NCBI RefSeq assembly: GCF_008831285.2
Contig: NC_045138.2
Span: 11,050,571 to 11,114,570, forward strand
Length of the DNA: 64,000 nt
Direction: 5' to 3'
From: Nymphaea colorata
Lineage: Eukaryota > Streptophyta > Magnoliopsida > Nymphaeales > Nymphaeaceae
In this document: positions 12,621-23,800 of the stretch, in pieces
Layout of the letters: every line of letters begins with the position of its first letter
Position numbering within the stretch: position 1 is the stretch's first letter
Notes under the pieces: model-generated
Told to the model about the DNA's origin: nothing
The model's database searches: none
The model's input: the letters and a program-made list of their open reading frames with translations, nothing else
Translations under genes and position numbers: made by a program

Positions 12621-13046
12621 AATTCCTTCAGAATTATGGAAAATATGGAACATCTAGAATATTCTACACTGAACCTCCCCTGTGTAAAATTATGACAAGT
12701 ATGAAATATCAACTGGATATTCTTTGAATTGCTCTCTGCTCTTTTTTGGACATGTATTGATGGAAGTTTCTAGTTTCCAAGTTGTTTTTTATATTTTGAT
12801 ACCAACATGTATTGATGGAAATTTCTAGTTTTCAAGTTGTTTTTTATATTTTGATACCAGAGTGCTTTTTGTGATTCCACCTAGTTGACATGTTTTGTCC
12901 TTTCATAGGCGGGATGAGTCAGCCTTCCAACTTCAAAGGTTTACATGGCCCGAATTCTAGAAGGTAATAATGGAGCCTAGGCTGGCTAGACCATATCCAA
13001 ACCTATTAAACTCCCTTCTGACATGGAGAAGTTGAAATTCGTCAAA

Positions 13047-13500
13047 CTATTTGATCAGTGCTTTGGTCATCTCTTGATACGGCATGAGTTTAGAATCTTT
13101 CACTTTCCATTCTTCATTGAATTGATTTACAATAAAGAGGGAGTCTTTATAAGCATGAATTCTTTTGACAATAAATTCTAGTAGTATCTTGAGGCCTTGA
13201 ATAAGGGCTTGATATTCTATTTTGTTGTGTGTGCAGATGAAATCTAGCTTGAGGCAATATGATATCATTTCCTTTTCGACTAAGAGTATGAAGGACTCTT
13301 ATTCCTATTCATCCATCCAAAAAACAAAGTCCACGCCGGTGTAGACTCTACATGTAAGATATGTTCATTAGGAAAACTGTTCTTTGCCATAAGTTTATCT
13401 GCTAAGCCAAAATCAACCAACAGATCGGCCATTGCATGTCCTTTTATAGACTTTTGAGAAATGTATTCTAGATCATACTGCATGAAGAGTACTTTCTATT
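13047..13500 (-). pseudogene. Gypsy RNase H (additional RNase H type) fragment
   Basis: The frame at 13483-13280 contains YDLEYISQKSIKGHAMADLL, the tail of the first RNase H or tether region. The frame at 13268-13047 contains CTHNKIEYQALIQGLKILLE and DSLFIVNQFNEEWKVKD, the AEYEAL...GDSxLVxxQ pattern of the second RNase H domain of Tat elements. A frame change lies between them. Confidence 0.8.
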
Positions 13501-14399
13501 TAGCAATTCAACCACTTTCAAAATATATTTGAGGGGATTTAATTGAGGATTACTTTGGTTGCACATGATAGAAGGTAGTGCTTGACTTGCTAACAAATTC
13601 ATACTAATGCTAGGCAAGTTTTTTTTTTTATTGGCGAATATTGATTTTGATATTAAATGAAAGTCTTGCTCACATAGTATATTGCATGTCCAATTTTACA
13701 CCTTTCATTACATTGGGCTAAAAATGATTCACAAGCTGAGTTGTTAATAGACATATACAATAAAAGTGGTTTCTCCAATACTAGTAGTTGAATGGTAGGT
13801 GGATCCAGTAGGTACAATTTGATACTCTCCAATTGCCCACATTGTGGGCTCTACTCAAATTTCACCCCTTTTATGAGAAGATGGTTGAGTGGCTTCATCT
13901 AAGAGCCATGTTTAAAATGAATCTTTTGATTGCTTGAATTCTACCTTGCAAGCTTCTCAGTTCTTTAAGGGAGGCTTGTTATATTCAAAATCATAATATT
14001 TTAGAATAAAATGCATATTTTTTAAGAAATTAGAATTATTAAAAAAACATGGTAGTTTGTTTCCTAAATTAGGAAACTATAACCTAGAATTTTGATTTTG
14101 CTTTAGTTTGGGAAAGAATTATGATTCTATAATTTTCAATCTTGAATCAAAATTCCAAATATCAAATGCTACCTAAGAGTCCTTGGGACTGGCATATCAA
14201 TTATGGCCTTAGCCTTTGTCAGATCTATTTCAATCCCCTTTTGTTTTCTGACCATATAGTTGATAATATTTTTTTAACTCAACACAGAATACACATTTTT
14301 GTGGGTTTAACTTCAATTAGTAATGAATCAAATCTATCAAAAAACTTGCTTGAGGACATTATGATGGTTGGTTTAAATCTTGAACTTAACTAGGATGCT

Positions 14400-14803
14400 A
14401 CCAACATATACATCCATAAATTTATGCATTTGATCATGAAAAGCTATTGCCATTGCTTGATGATATGTAGCTCCTACATTTTTTAGTTTGAATGGCATCA
14501 CTGTTTAGTATGTTTTCAGTTGATCTTTGACTGCTAACTTGATCTTATTATAGCATAAATAACCATCTCTATAGTGCTGCTTATCAATATATCATTATTC
14601 GGCAATGGATAGTCATATTTTAGAATGGCTTTATTGAGATCATGACGGTCTATGTATATTCTGACTTCCTCAATTTTCTTTGGTAATACAACAAAGTTTG
14701 CCAACCATTCTGGATAGTCGAAGGTTATGATGAATCTCGATTTTAAAAGATCTTCTAATCCTTCTTTAACATTGCCTTCGATTATAGGGTCTAGCTTTCT
14801 CAT
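14400..14803 (-). pseudogene. Gypsy reverse transcriptase fragment
   Basis: The frame 14803-14534 reads VKEGLEDLLKSRFIITFDYP and then EWLANFVVLPKKIEEVRIYI and DLNKAILKYDYPLPN. After a shift, the lower part gives YNKIKLAVKDQLKTY-stop and VMPFKLKNVGATYHQAM. The YVDD region reads YVGSILV, so the catalytic aspartates are gone. Confidence 0.85.
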
Positions 14804-15374
14804 TTTTTTGTTTCAAGGGATTACTTTTAGGTTTTGAAATCAACCTATGTTACACAACATTTGGATCTAACTCTGGCATGTCTTTGTAGGTCTAAGCAAA
14901 AACACCTTTATATTCTTTAAGGAACTTGATGAACTTTCCTTCCTTTTCAGCATCGAGGTTGCCACCAATCTGAACCATCTTTATCTGCCTTGATATTTAT
15001 TTCTTTAGTAAGATAGTCAGTGGCTAATCTTACAGTTGTACCAATTCATCTGTCTCTAATTCTGACTATGTTGTTTCTCTTAATTCGTCAAGTTCTTGAA
15101 TTTTGTGAGCTCTTACTACTTTTTGTTGCGGTTGTAATATTATAGGATTGATTATTAACTTGTGAGGCTTACATGTCATCTTGGCCCTGTAAAAATACTA
15201 ATTGAGAGGAAATGTGATAGTAATATGACAATTTGAGGGAATATGAAAGTGGGAGAACACTGCTTTCATGATAGTATAAAATCATATCTTTATTGGTTAC
15301 TAGAAAGAAAGGAGGGCCCCCCTAGTGTCCCAACAATGCTAAGGGAGAATAATTATTGTAGTACATAAATTCTT

Positions 15375-16148
15375 CTAGACATAGCCTTTCCCATAGTTGT
15401 TCATTCTTTTCATAAAAAAGAGGATAAACTCATGATATGCATCAAAGCCTCTGAGACATAGTGCCTTCACCATTATTACTTTAGCTATAGTTTCATAAGA
15501 GCTTTCATCAATGAGGATGATGAACAACTTCTCCAAGAGTGGAAATTGTTTCAATGGGATGTGATTTTTCAAAATGGCTACGAAAGAATTGTCTAAAATA
15601 AAACAAATCAAAGTCAAGTCTTGAGTAGTGATGAATTGATTAAATAGCCTTCTCAAAGCATTGTTCTTTCCATAAGATTTGCTGAGCATGATAGTCACCT
15701 TTTCAAGGCAGTGCTGAGGGCCTTGCACGTCAAAGCTCACTGCTTTCCCTTAAAATTTGAGCCCTTACAATTTTGAGATTTGGAGTTTGTACTTTTCTAA
15801 TATTGATCCTCTGCAGTTGACAATCTTTAGCTCTTTCATACTAAGATGCTTGCTGATAACTGTTTCTGACTTGACTGCAGTGTTTTCTACCGTGTATAAC
15901 CTCTTTAGCTTTAGAGACTCAAAATGCCGCAACAAGACTTTGAGGGCCTTCATAGAGACTTAATCAATAACTACCTTATTCATAATGACAAAATTGTTGA
16001 AGTCAATGGTCTGATGCTTAGGTGTTCTATGTCGCAAGATGAGAGCATGTAGGTAAATCATATAATTGAAGATGGTCGCTTGTGGGATATCTAGGTGTAG
16101 CAGTCCAGTCCATTTGGGGGCTCTAAGATCCAATTCAAACTCTTTCAC
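15375..16148 (-). pseudogene. Uncharacterised internal frames of the gypsy element
   Basis: Three minus-strand frames (16148-15960, 15953-15765, 15740-15375) lie where a Tat element would have gag, protease or the protease-RT spacer. I recognise no catalytic motif. They are probably decayed retroelement coding sequence, judged from position and strand only. Confidence 0.4.
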
Positions 16149-16857
16149 ATTTCTTCTTAGGCAAAGCTATAACCATTTGTTGAATTAGGAATCAAAATGC
16201 TTGTCAGTGATGACCTAGAGCTAAAACTTTTGCATGTCATCTTTATTAAATACCATATACTGTTCCATCAATTCAATTATCTTATGTTTTCTGAGATGAG
16301 TGAGTCTTTCTTTTCATTCATGAAACAAGGCAACATCCTACAGATAGTTTGAATAATGTTATTTCTTATGCAACCATGCACAAAATTTGAGTTTGCCCTA
16401 GATTCACAATCAATGGCATAGTCCACAAATCTTATCGGTTCTTCAGCCAAGGTGAGTCTGCGGCTTGCTCAGTAGGGATGGATGAAACAATCTTGACAAC
16501 ATCATCTCTTGGCAGATCATCCAGTGGGCTTGGTGGTGCTTGGGCTATAACTTTTGTTGTTTGCATTACTTCCTTTATGTTTAACCTTTTAAATTTGAAT
16601 ACAACTGCAGTCATAAAGAAAAGATGGACGACACATGGAGACACAGAAAGAAGTGTTCTTTGTTGATGTTTGAAAAGGAAGACGAGACAAGAAGCACATG
16701 GCACATAAAAAAGAGGAGAATCAAAAACTATAATTGTATTTATTCAAAATGTTTGGAGTATAAGAATAAACTCAACGACAATAGGGATGGGGAGTGACAC
16801 TCCTCCACCATGACAAGTACAATCTAGACCTACTAGGTCGATCATGACAAAGACCCT

Positions 16858-17525
16858 CTAAATGGTCGACCAGTTTGCTGCTGCCAAAGTGCTAATGTGA
16901 TTCCAATCCTCAGACCCCAAATGTTGATCGATGATGGTGGGATCTCCTTTCGGGACATCAAAAGAAGTAAACAATATCCCAAAGAATGGAACATCCAACA
17001 TTTGACGATATGCATGTATAGAGAGGGTGTAATTGCTATACAACTTGAAATCTTGCATCTCTGGTGTTTTTAGTAAGTATGTTGTATAAAAGGCAAAACA
17101 TCTTAACAAGGTCCTGGTGCGGTAGGTCCCTCACATCTTGAATAACTAAAGTGTGTGAAGGTTCAATGTACTCTACCCATTAGTGAAGATAAGCAGTCCA
17201 ATGGTACACAAACACATGGCCTTTCGAGTCCTCTCCTATATGGACTTTGGTTGGGCTAACATATGCTTTGTGGTGCCTTGTAAGTGGGCGTTGATATCTA
17301 TGAATTGAATATGTACACTTCTGTTCTCTGACTTCAAGTTTTTCACGTGATGAATCCAGTCAGCCTATGAAGTAGCTCCTTGTAGTTGATCACCCTTTTG
17401 TTTATGAAGAATAGACTTTCCATTGGCTCTCTGATGTCACCTACTAGGTTGGGGAGGCTGAGGACATAAGAGAACTCATTTAAGAGTGGTGTCATCTCTT
17501 TCCATGGAAAACAAAATTTTCTCAT
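16858..17525 (-). pseudogene. Retroelement upstream ORF (ORF1-like) remnant
   Basis: The frame 17525-17343 reads MRKFCFPWKEMTPLLNEFSY followed by VLSLPNLVG. This resembles the 'F-F...ELTPTLEEF...LGLP' pattern of plant-mobile-domain-like ORF1 proteins carried upstream of gag in Tat/Ogre elements. A second frame (17109-16858) continues after a break. The function of this ORF in live elements is unknown. The assignment rests on motif likeness and on position 5' of the pol remnants. Confidence 0.45.
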
Positions 17526-17847
17526 GTAGGGGTTCCTTCTCTTTACTAGTGCTTGAATCAGCAGTCATTCACCTCCTTCTTGTGGGAAACCAACTGTCTC
17601 CAATCCGCAGTCATCAAGATACCTGGGATAAGCCATCAAGAACTACTCCAACCACTCTGAGTGCCATCTTGGAGTAGGAACGACTATGGGAAAGATCAAT
17701 GTGTCTAAGTCTCCTTGTAGGATGGTGTGTACAATGTGATGGTGGGGATGTGTCCGGAACATAGTGACTGGAAGGTCAAGATAGATAATTGATCAAGAAC
17801 TTGAGGTGGCTAGACTGGCTGAGCCAACCCAATAGAGAGGTTAAAAA

Positions 17848-18258
17848 TAAAGATAATTAAGTTTTATTATAAACAATTTTATAAAGATAATTAAGTTTAG
17901 GTGCATTGACTTTTCATCATATCAAAGTTTTATTATAAACAATTTTATAAAGATGAAGCGTATGAGTATATATATCCCTACAATCAAAAGTTATATTTAT
18001 GATCTTTATAATGAGTACAAGAATGTTTATACATCAAAGACACATTCTACTAGTTATTTTATTAATGTTGATAAGCATAATTATGTGTTTAACTTCACTT
18101 CAGCAGTAGAGTTTTCTCTCAAGGAAGTAGTGCATCATTTGATTTTCTTAAAGAATCTTCACAAGGTTAGTGCATATTTTGATATTTTGGAGGAACCTAT
18201 TTATTCAAAGAACAATCCAATTGATATTTTGATATGATGAAAAGTCAATGCACCTAAA
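17848..18258. repeat. 31-bp perfect inverted repeats plus 29-bp direct repeat
   Basis: A 31-nt segment at 17896-17926 (TTTAGGTGCATTGAC...) occurs as its exact reverse complement at 18228-18258, giving a 363-bp inverted-repeat span. A 29-nt segment beginning AGTTTTATTATAAACAATTT occurs directly at 17860-17888 and 17926-17954. A third short word (ATAAAGATAATTAAGTTT) is also duplicated at about 17848 and 17881. The interleaved pattern looks like replication template switching rather than a simple transposon end. Confidence 0.75.
17953..18237 (+). pseudogene. hAT transposase C-terminal fragment
   Basis: A 94-codon frame contains LYNEYKNVYTS near its start and ends YFDILEEPIYSKNNPIDILI. This resembles the Ac/hAT dimerisation region, where a 'YLEEP...FDILxWW' motif follows an 'LYxEY' segment. 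The frame is cut exactly where the right inverted-repeat arm begins, before the expected WW motif. Only the tail of a transposase remains. The assignment rests on short motifs, so it is moderate. Confidence 0.5.
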
Positions 18259-18261
18259 TGT

Positions 18262-19130
18262 CACATATTATCTAAAATGAGATATGAAATTTTGGCTAAC
18301 CTTCGCAGGTGGGCCGGATCGGGTCCAGACCTGACCTGAACCCATCCGCGTGGGAGCCCGATGCGAGGGCTCTTCTCCCTCGCCTTCCTCAGTGTCTCCC
18401 TCTTCTTCGTCTCTCGCTGGTTCACACGACTTAGAGAAACAAGAGGTGGATGGAGTGGCAGCAGTGACGAGGTGAATGGTGGTTGCAACGGTTGAGGTAC
18501 TCGCAGAGGTGAAGGGCCACGGCGCTGCAGTAAACCCTTCCATTCTCTCTATCCCTTCTATTTTCTCTCGCTCACTGTTCTTTGTCGACTCCCCCTCTAT
18601 CCTGACTCTTCTATGTCGTCTTCCTCTCTAATCCGAGTTCTCTCCCTACAGCTCTCATGACCCCTCTCGTCCTCTCGTAGTCAGTCCCCTTCACGCTCTC
18701 CCTGCTTTCCCCTGATCATGTCCCCCTCCCTCTTTCCTGAGCATGTTGTCCATCTCCCCCTTGCCATTTTCGATCAGCCTCCCCTCTCCGTTTACACTCT
18801 TGTGTCCCTGCTCACATTTTTCTCTCTCTGCATTCTCTCTTGCACTCTCGTCTCTTCGTTTGCACACACTCTCTCCTGCATGGTCTTCTTCCTTCGCAAC
18901 TCTCCCGCACTCTCCCTCTCTGCATACTCTGTCTCGCTCACACCTGCCCTATCTCCCTCAACCCAACAACCTATGTCACAGCCGAATTTCTTCTTCTCTC
19001 GGCACACCCTTTTTTAACTTTCTTTCACTATTTTTCATCTACTTACTGTTGTTGGGTTTGGAATTGCAGCTTGGGGACGCTTCTTTCCTCTTGTATCAGT
19101 ATCAAAGGCATTGGTGGTGGTGGCATTGAA
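18262..19130. other. Pyrimidine-rich stretch, no gene supported
   Basis: The plus strand is strongly C/T rich from about 18360 to 19000 (CTCTCT, CCCTCTC). This gives overlapping Ser/Leu/Pro-rich frames in all three phases, the signature of biased composition rather than coding. It may be LTR or leader DNA belonging to the gypsy gag fragment downstream. Confidence 0.35.
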
Positions 19131-21580
19131 TGATTTTAGCCGTTGGGGATCAATTGAGAATTTGAGGTGGCTATCGGGAATACTACGATAGTTTGGACTT
19201 TAAGATTGGGGTGAGGAGACCCAATCGAGCTTAAATTATTTAAAATTTACTGTTGGAGCATGTATAACTATTAATTGAGCATGCTGGACTTAAGATTAGA
19301 TGAAGTATAATGCATGTTGGCGACATTGCTATTTTGGGGGAAAGTCTAGGACTATTTTGGAGGAACGATGATCCATGTCTATAATGATCTTTTTAGCATG
19401 ATGCATTGATTTTGAAAGCAATTAGGAAGCATGATAGAGATTTGATATCATGGAGAAGTTGTAGGACCGTCCTTGTGAACACATGACGCACGCTATTGTC
19501 GATGTGCATAATACGTGTTGGTTGGAAAAGAGTGTGTATGTTGGGAAGACGTCTCAACTAAGGAAAGCAAGTGATAAATGTGTTAGTGATAGATTGATCG
19601 AAGCCTTGAGTTTAGATGTTTGGTCACAACCTCAAATAATTGGGAAGAAGCCTATTGGAGGGCTTTATGGGTTGAAACTACTTGTTGACACCCTCTTGAG
19701 GCGATAACATGTCTCAATGATTATGTTTCATACTTATATAAATTGTAAAGTGAAGCGAGTAGAGAACTTATCGCTTGATTGCATTTGCAGGTACACCGGT
19801 ACGTCCAATAGACCTTGAGCGACCAGATTTAAAGCTTGAGGCATTTTGAATATTTTGGTGACGTGCGACAGGTATGTATGTCGGCATTTCAGGCAAATCC
19901 TTGTTTGGGGCCAACTTTTGAATGTATGTTTTTAGGATCGTTGGATCATGTGATTGAATGATTGTATAAATGAGAATTGAATGCTTATGTGATAAGTTTT
20001 GTTTTGAAAATTACTATGCAATTGCATGTGCATGCTAAAATTGAAAATTGATAACTGCTTAGGACAGATGAGATAGGGTATTGAGTTGAGTATTTCCTCG
20101 ACCCTGATTGTGCATTAGAAAGCATCCTAGAATGATAACTGCATAGGACAAATATGAGTCAATCACAGATCGAGACTACTCTCTATGGTTTGGCTAAGTT
20201 TTGAAAGATGTGATTTATGTATTTTATTAATGTGAATGTTGTGGTATATTGCATGTACATTGCCATGGGCATGATACAAATGAATGAATTGAAGAGTAGT
20301 TGTGTTCATAATGTTATGACATGTAACTAAGAATGTTAATGTTATGTGTAGTCCTCGTGTGAAGGCAATTGGATGTGTGGGTACACTCGTGAAGTGAACC
20401 AACCTCATGAGCTAGCCAGTCATTTTGTGAATATGCTTTCATAATGATAAGTAAGAAAGAATAAGAGATGAGAGGCCAGTGGCTTGTGGCAATGTGTTTG
20501 GGAGTTGTTGCACCTTCACCACTGTTCTCGCCTGCTCGGAACACAGGTGGTGCAAGGCCTCAGGGTACCGTTGTGTGATGTGTTTGAAGCATTGAGATCC
20601 CACATTCCCAAACTGGGGGTCCTAGGAAAGGCTGAGCATCTCTCCTTTAAATTCACACATTCATGGACGAGTGCTCTTTCACTATAGTGTGAATGGATCC
20701 ATATTATTTTGGGCCACCATGAGAGTTGTCTCTCAGCTGTAGGCCGCCCGCGGTCTATGTTTGCACTCACAGGAACTGTCAATTCACTGTAGCTAATGTA
20801 AATGAAAAAGAATGTGAATGAAGTGAATGTGAATGTTGTGCTTATGAATGAAGTGCATGTGACTAATGAAAGTGTTAGGCACGGCCAGTGAGTGGCCTTT
20901 ACATGTCATGATATATGTGAGAGGTCTTCTTGACAAGTTATGTGACTATGCCCTATCACGATATGATGGTGATTTGCTTTTATAATTGTGATTATCTTAT
21001 ATTTGAGCACTTACCTTAGAGGGTTAGGGATTTATTTGACTTGTTGCCATACTACAAAGGCAAAGCCTTCAGTTATCTTTCTTTTTCAGGTTTTTGCGGA
21101 CCCGAGGCTGCAGGTTGATCAAATGGCTCTACTCACGTCCTACAAGGGAGGTTTTGGGTCTATGGTAGTGCCGCACATCTTATTTTGGTCTTATTGATGT
21201 CTTCTTTTTATTAGGCACCAATATTGTGTTTTTAAGGTATTTTTGTCATATGGGTTATCATGAAATGTGAAGTGATTTAGTATAAACAAGAATTCTTTAT
21301 ATAATGGAAAGTTTGCCCCATTGTCTTTGAATTACATAGCTCCTTTTCTTTTGAATTGTTGTGTCAGAGTTATGGCAAAGCCCACTATGGATGTGAGTTA
21401 AAATTTATCTGTGAAGCTGTGTTGTCAAGGTATGTGCTACTTGATTGAATTTTTATTGCAGTTTTGATTTTACAGTAATATATACGTACATAATATGATT
21501 GATGTTTTGAGATATTGTGTTAATGCACGTTTGTGATTTGACTTGAAAAATTGGACATAATCCTTGTTTGATAATGAGAG
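19130..21580 (+). other. Probable gypsy LTR/leader DNA, no gene supported
   Basis: There is no recognisable coding sequence. The stretch precedes a plus-strand gypsy gag and has GAATGTGAATGAAGTG-type repeats near 20805-20880. I infer LTR plus untranslated leader from position. I could not identify a matching second LTR or a primer-binding site. Confidence 0.3.
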
Positions 21581-21589
21581 TTCTTGTTT

Positions 21590-22215
21590 ATACTGACAGA
21601 GTACCAACGTAGGGGTAAAAAGCAAGTTGGGCCGATTACAGAGGCACAAAGAGAGCCAAGTTCGGCCCATTCAGATGCGCATACCCTATTGGATGATAGT
21701 ATGTCAGGGTAACAGTATGTCCACACTAGTGTGGGTGCCCAAACCCCACCAAGGCAAACTCCACTTATTGATCAACAGACTATACTGCTAACAACTTTGC
21801 AGACACTGACCTCGCTAGTACAGTCGATGGTTACTAATCAAAGGAGTCATGCATCTCCTACAGGAGACACTACTGCACCACCTAAGGAGAAGGCTTCTTC
21901 GGTGTCATTCAAGCAATTTATGTCAATGCAACCGCCTGTCTTTATTAGAGATGGTAGCCCAAACTAGGCAGAGGAATGGATTGAAGATGTTGAACGCATC
22001 TTCGAGCTTCTAAAGATGCCAGAAGGAGACAATTAATTATGACTCTTATTTGTTGAAATGTGACGCCAAAAGATGGTGGCAATCGACCCGTGAGATTCGG
22101 TTTGCAGGCCAACAATCGATCTCATAGAAGTAGTTCAGAGATTCCTTATTCAGCACTTACTTCCCAACACATGTCAAAAACAAGAAGATGCAAGAGTTTC
22201 TTGAATTTGCAGCAA
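21590..22215 (+). pseudogene. Ty3/gypsy gag fragment
   Basis: The frame reads EYQRRGKKQVGPITEAQ and then, after a stop near 21710, a Gln/Thr-rich stretch. FKQFMSMQPPVFIRDGSPN-stop-AEEWIEDVERIFELL follows, the start of the Retrotrans_gag domain ('F...PP.F.G...AEEW...E.IF'). After a shift near 22035 come LLKCDAKRWWQSTREI and YFPTHVKNKKMQEFLEF, the rest of the domain. No pol follows. The sequence stops abruptly near 22215. Confidence 0.8.
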
Positions 22216-23160
22216 AATAATTTATTCTAGGCTACGGTCTCCACTTTTTTCACTTAAAAGCCATCATTTCACAACTTACTTCAATGAACAGTGCTCCAGA
22301 AAAGAAACGAAGCCGTCATTTGGATACCTTACCTTGATGAACAGTGCTTATAGGTGAGTGAAAGCACCTCAAAGGATAGCTGAAACTCTCTTTTTCCTTC
22401 TTGCCTCATAGACTGGCATGAGAAGAGTTAGTGCGCCATTAATTTGGTCTAAAATTCTACCCCATATAGCCCAAGAGCATAACGGCCACATCTACCAACC
22501 CGGCCACGTTATGTAAAAGCAGGTGAATGGTGCTTCTATTGACAACATTGAATATAAAATATTTGTAGGCATGTGCAGGCACGTTGCCCAGATCATGACG
22601 ACTGTGAAACAGTGATTAGGAGAAAAAAAGAACAAGGAAAAACTAGACTTCTCTTAAGTATGACAGAGAGACCTAAACATGACTAATGGAAACGCCATTA
22701 ATATAGCATCAGACAACAAAATTCTGATGGAAACGCCATTAGTATAGCATCAAAATAGGTAGGAATGATTCTTTTTTATAATTTTTCTTAAATTTTTGAG
22801 CAAAATTCCTGCCGGAAAACATTTTCAAAGTAATCAAACAACCCTCTTCTCATGAGTGCACGTTCCACCGCAAAGTGGGGTCTGGCGTTGTTGCCACTTA
22901 TGCTTGGACCATGCAGGAGGGTGGACTAACTAAGCAGCCCCACAATTAATACGAAAAAGTTCTTATCCGAAAAGCGGTGACAGACAACAGAATCACATGG
23001 GAAGACTTGTAGTTTAGCTTTTGAACTCGTTCATGAGAAATTCGAGGGCCAACAAGCTGACGTATACACAGCACATTCACATGGAAAGACTTGTACTTTA
23101 GTTGTTTGGACTTTAAGCCCGTTTGATGGCCTATGATGAGTCTTTTTCATGAAGGAAACA
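22216..23160. other. Intergenic with a 41-bp-spaced duplication
   Basis: No gene is supported. A 26-bp segment containing ATGGAAACGCCATTA is present at 22686-22711 and again at 22727-22752 with one clear mismatch. Confidence 0.4.
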
Positions 23161-23169
23161 TTAAATTTG

Positions 23170-23315
23170 CATCTACAATTCAAGCTTAGCCAAGCCGAGT
23201 TGGAACTCTCCAAGCTCTAGCCGAGCTGATGTCAGTCAGCTTGAGCCTGAGCTCAAGCCAACCTGTGGCTTACGCCACTCGAGATGAGCTCGGCTCTTGA
23301 ACAGCCTTATCTACA
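23170..23315. repeat. AGCTCG-rich element fragment
   Basis: The stretch carries GCCAAGCCGAG, AGCTTGAGCCTGAGCTCAAG, GATGAGCTCGGCTC and then TTGAACAGCCTTA. The vocabulary and right-end pattern match the element at 4630-5190. It is about 480 bp upstream of the start codon of the ZEP-like gene. Confidence 0.4.
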
Positions 23316-23800
23316 ATTTAGTTTTTGTCATTATCAGAAAGGCCAATACATTTTTTTCAAGTATTTAATTGATAATATATGCAGGGTTGGCGCGAATGAA
23401 TAAAGGATAAAGTGCCTCCAGCAGCCCGCAACAATTCTTACATGATCTAAGCGAAAAGGGGAAATATCTCGCAATCACTCACCGACCCATGCCAAAGAGG
23501 TTGCATTTGCATCCTACGCTTTCCTCTGCGTGGCTTTTCTTTATTTATTTATTTAACTTAGATTTCCAAAGCCCGAGACCGACTTGTTGTGGGACCTTCT
23601 TGGCAGGGGCCAAATGTCGAATACGATGTGGTTGCCTGGGTGTGGTCACCTCATGTCAACTTTCCAACCAAGTACAGTTCGGATCCTGAAGTCAGGTCGC
23701 GTCTGCGTAACATGTAAAAAAACCAAACATGGTGGTATGTCCAGGTGGAGCTCTGCCTGGAGATTCATTTTCAGTGCCCACAGTCTGATTTCTGATCTTC

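Larger units (their letters stand above)
12370..17600 (-). mobile_element. Decayed Tat/Ogre-like Ty3/gypsy retrotransposon
   Basis: On the minus strand, from right to left, the remnants are an upstream ORF (17525-16858), uncharacterised internal frames (about 16150-15375), RT (14803-14400), RNase H (13483-13047) and integrase (about 12620-12370, GYYWPTMQQDWHKYI followed by HSVVPPWPF). The order RT-RNaseH-INT fits Ty3/gypsy. Every domain has stops or frameshifts. LTR limits were not found. Confidence 0.8.

Noticed and set aside
18718-19133. Three long overlapping plus-strand frames rich in Ser, Leu and Pro
   Set aside because: All three phases are open at once because the DNA is C/T rich. This reflects composition rather than coding.
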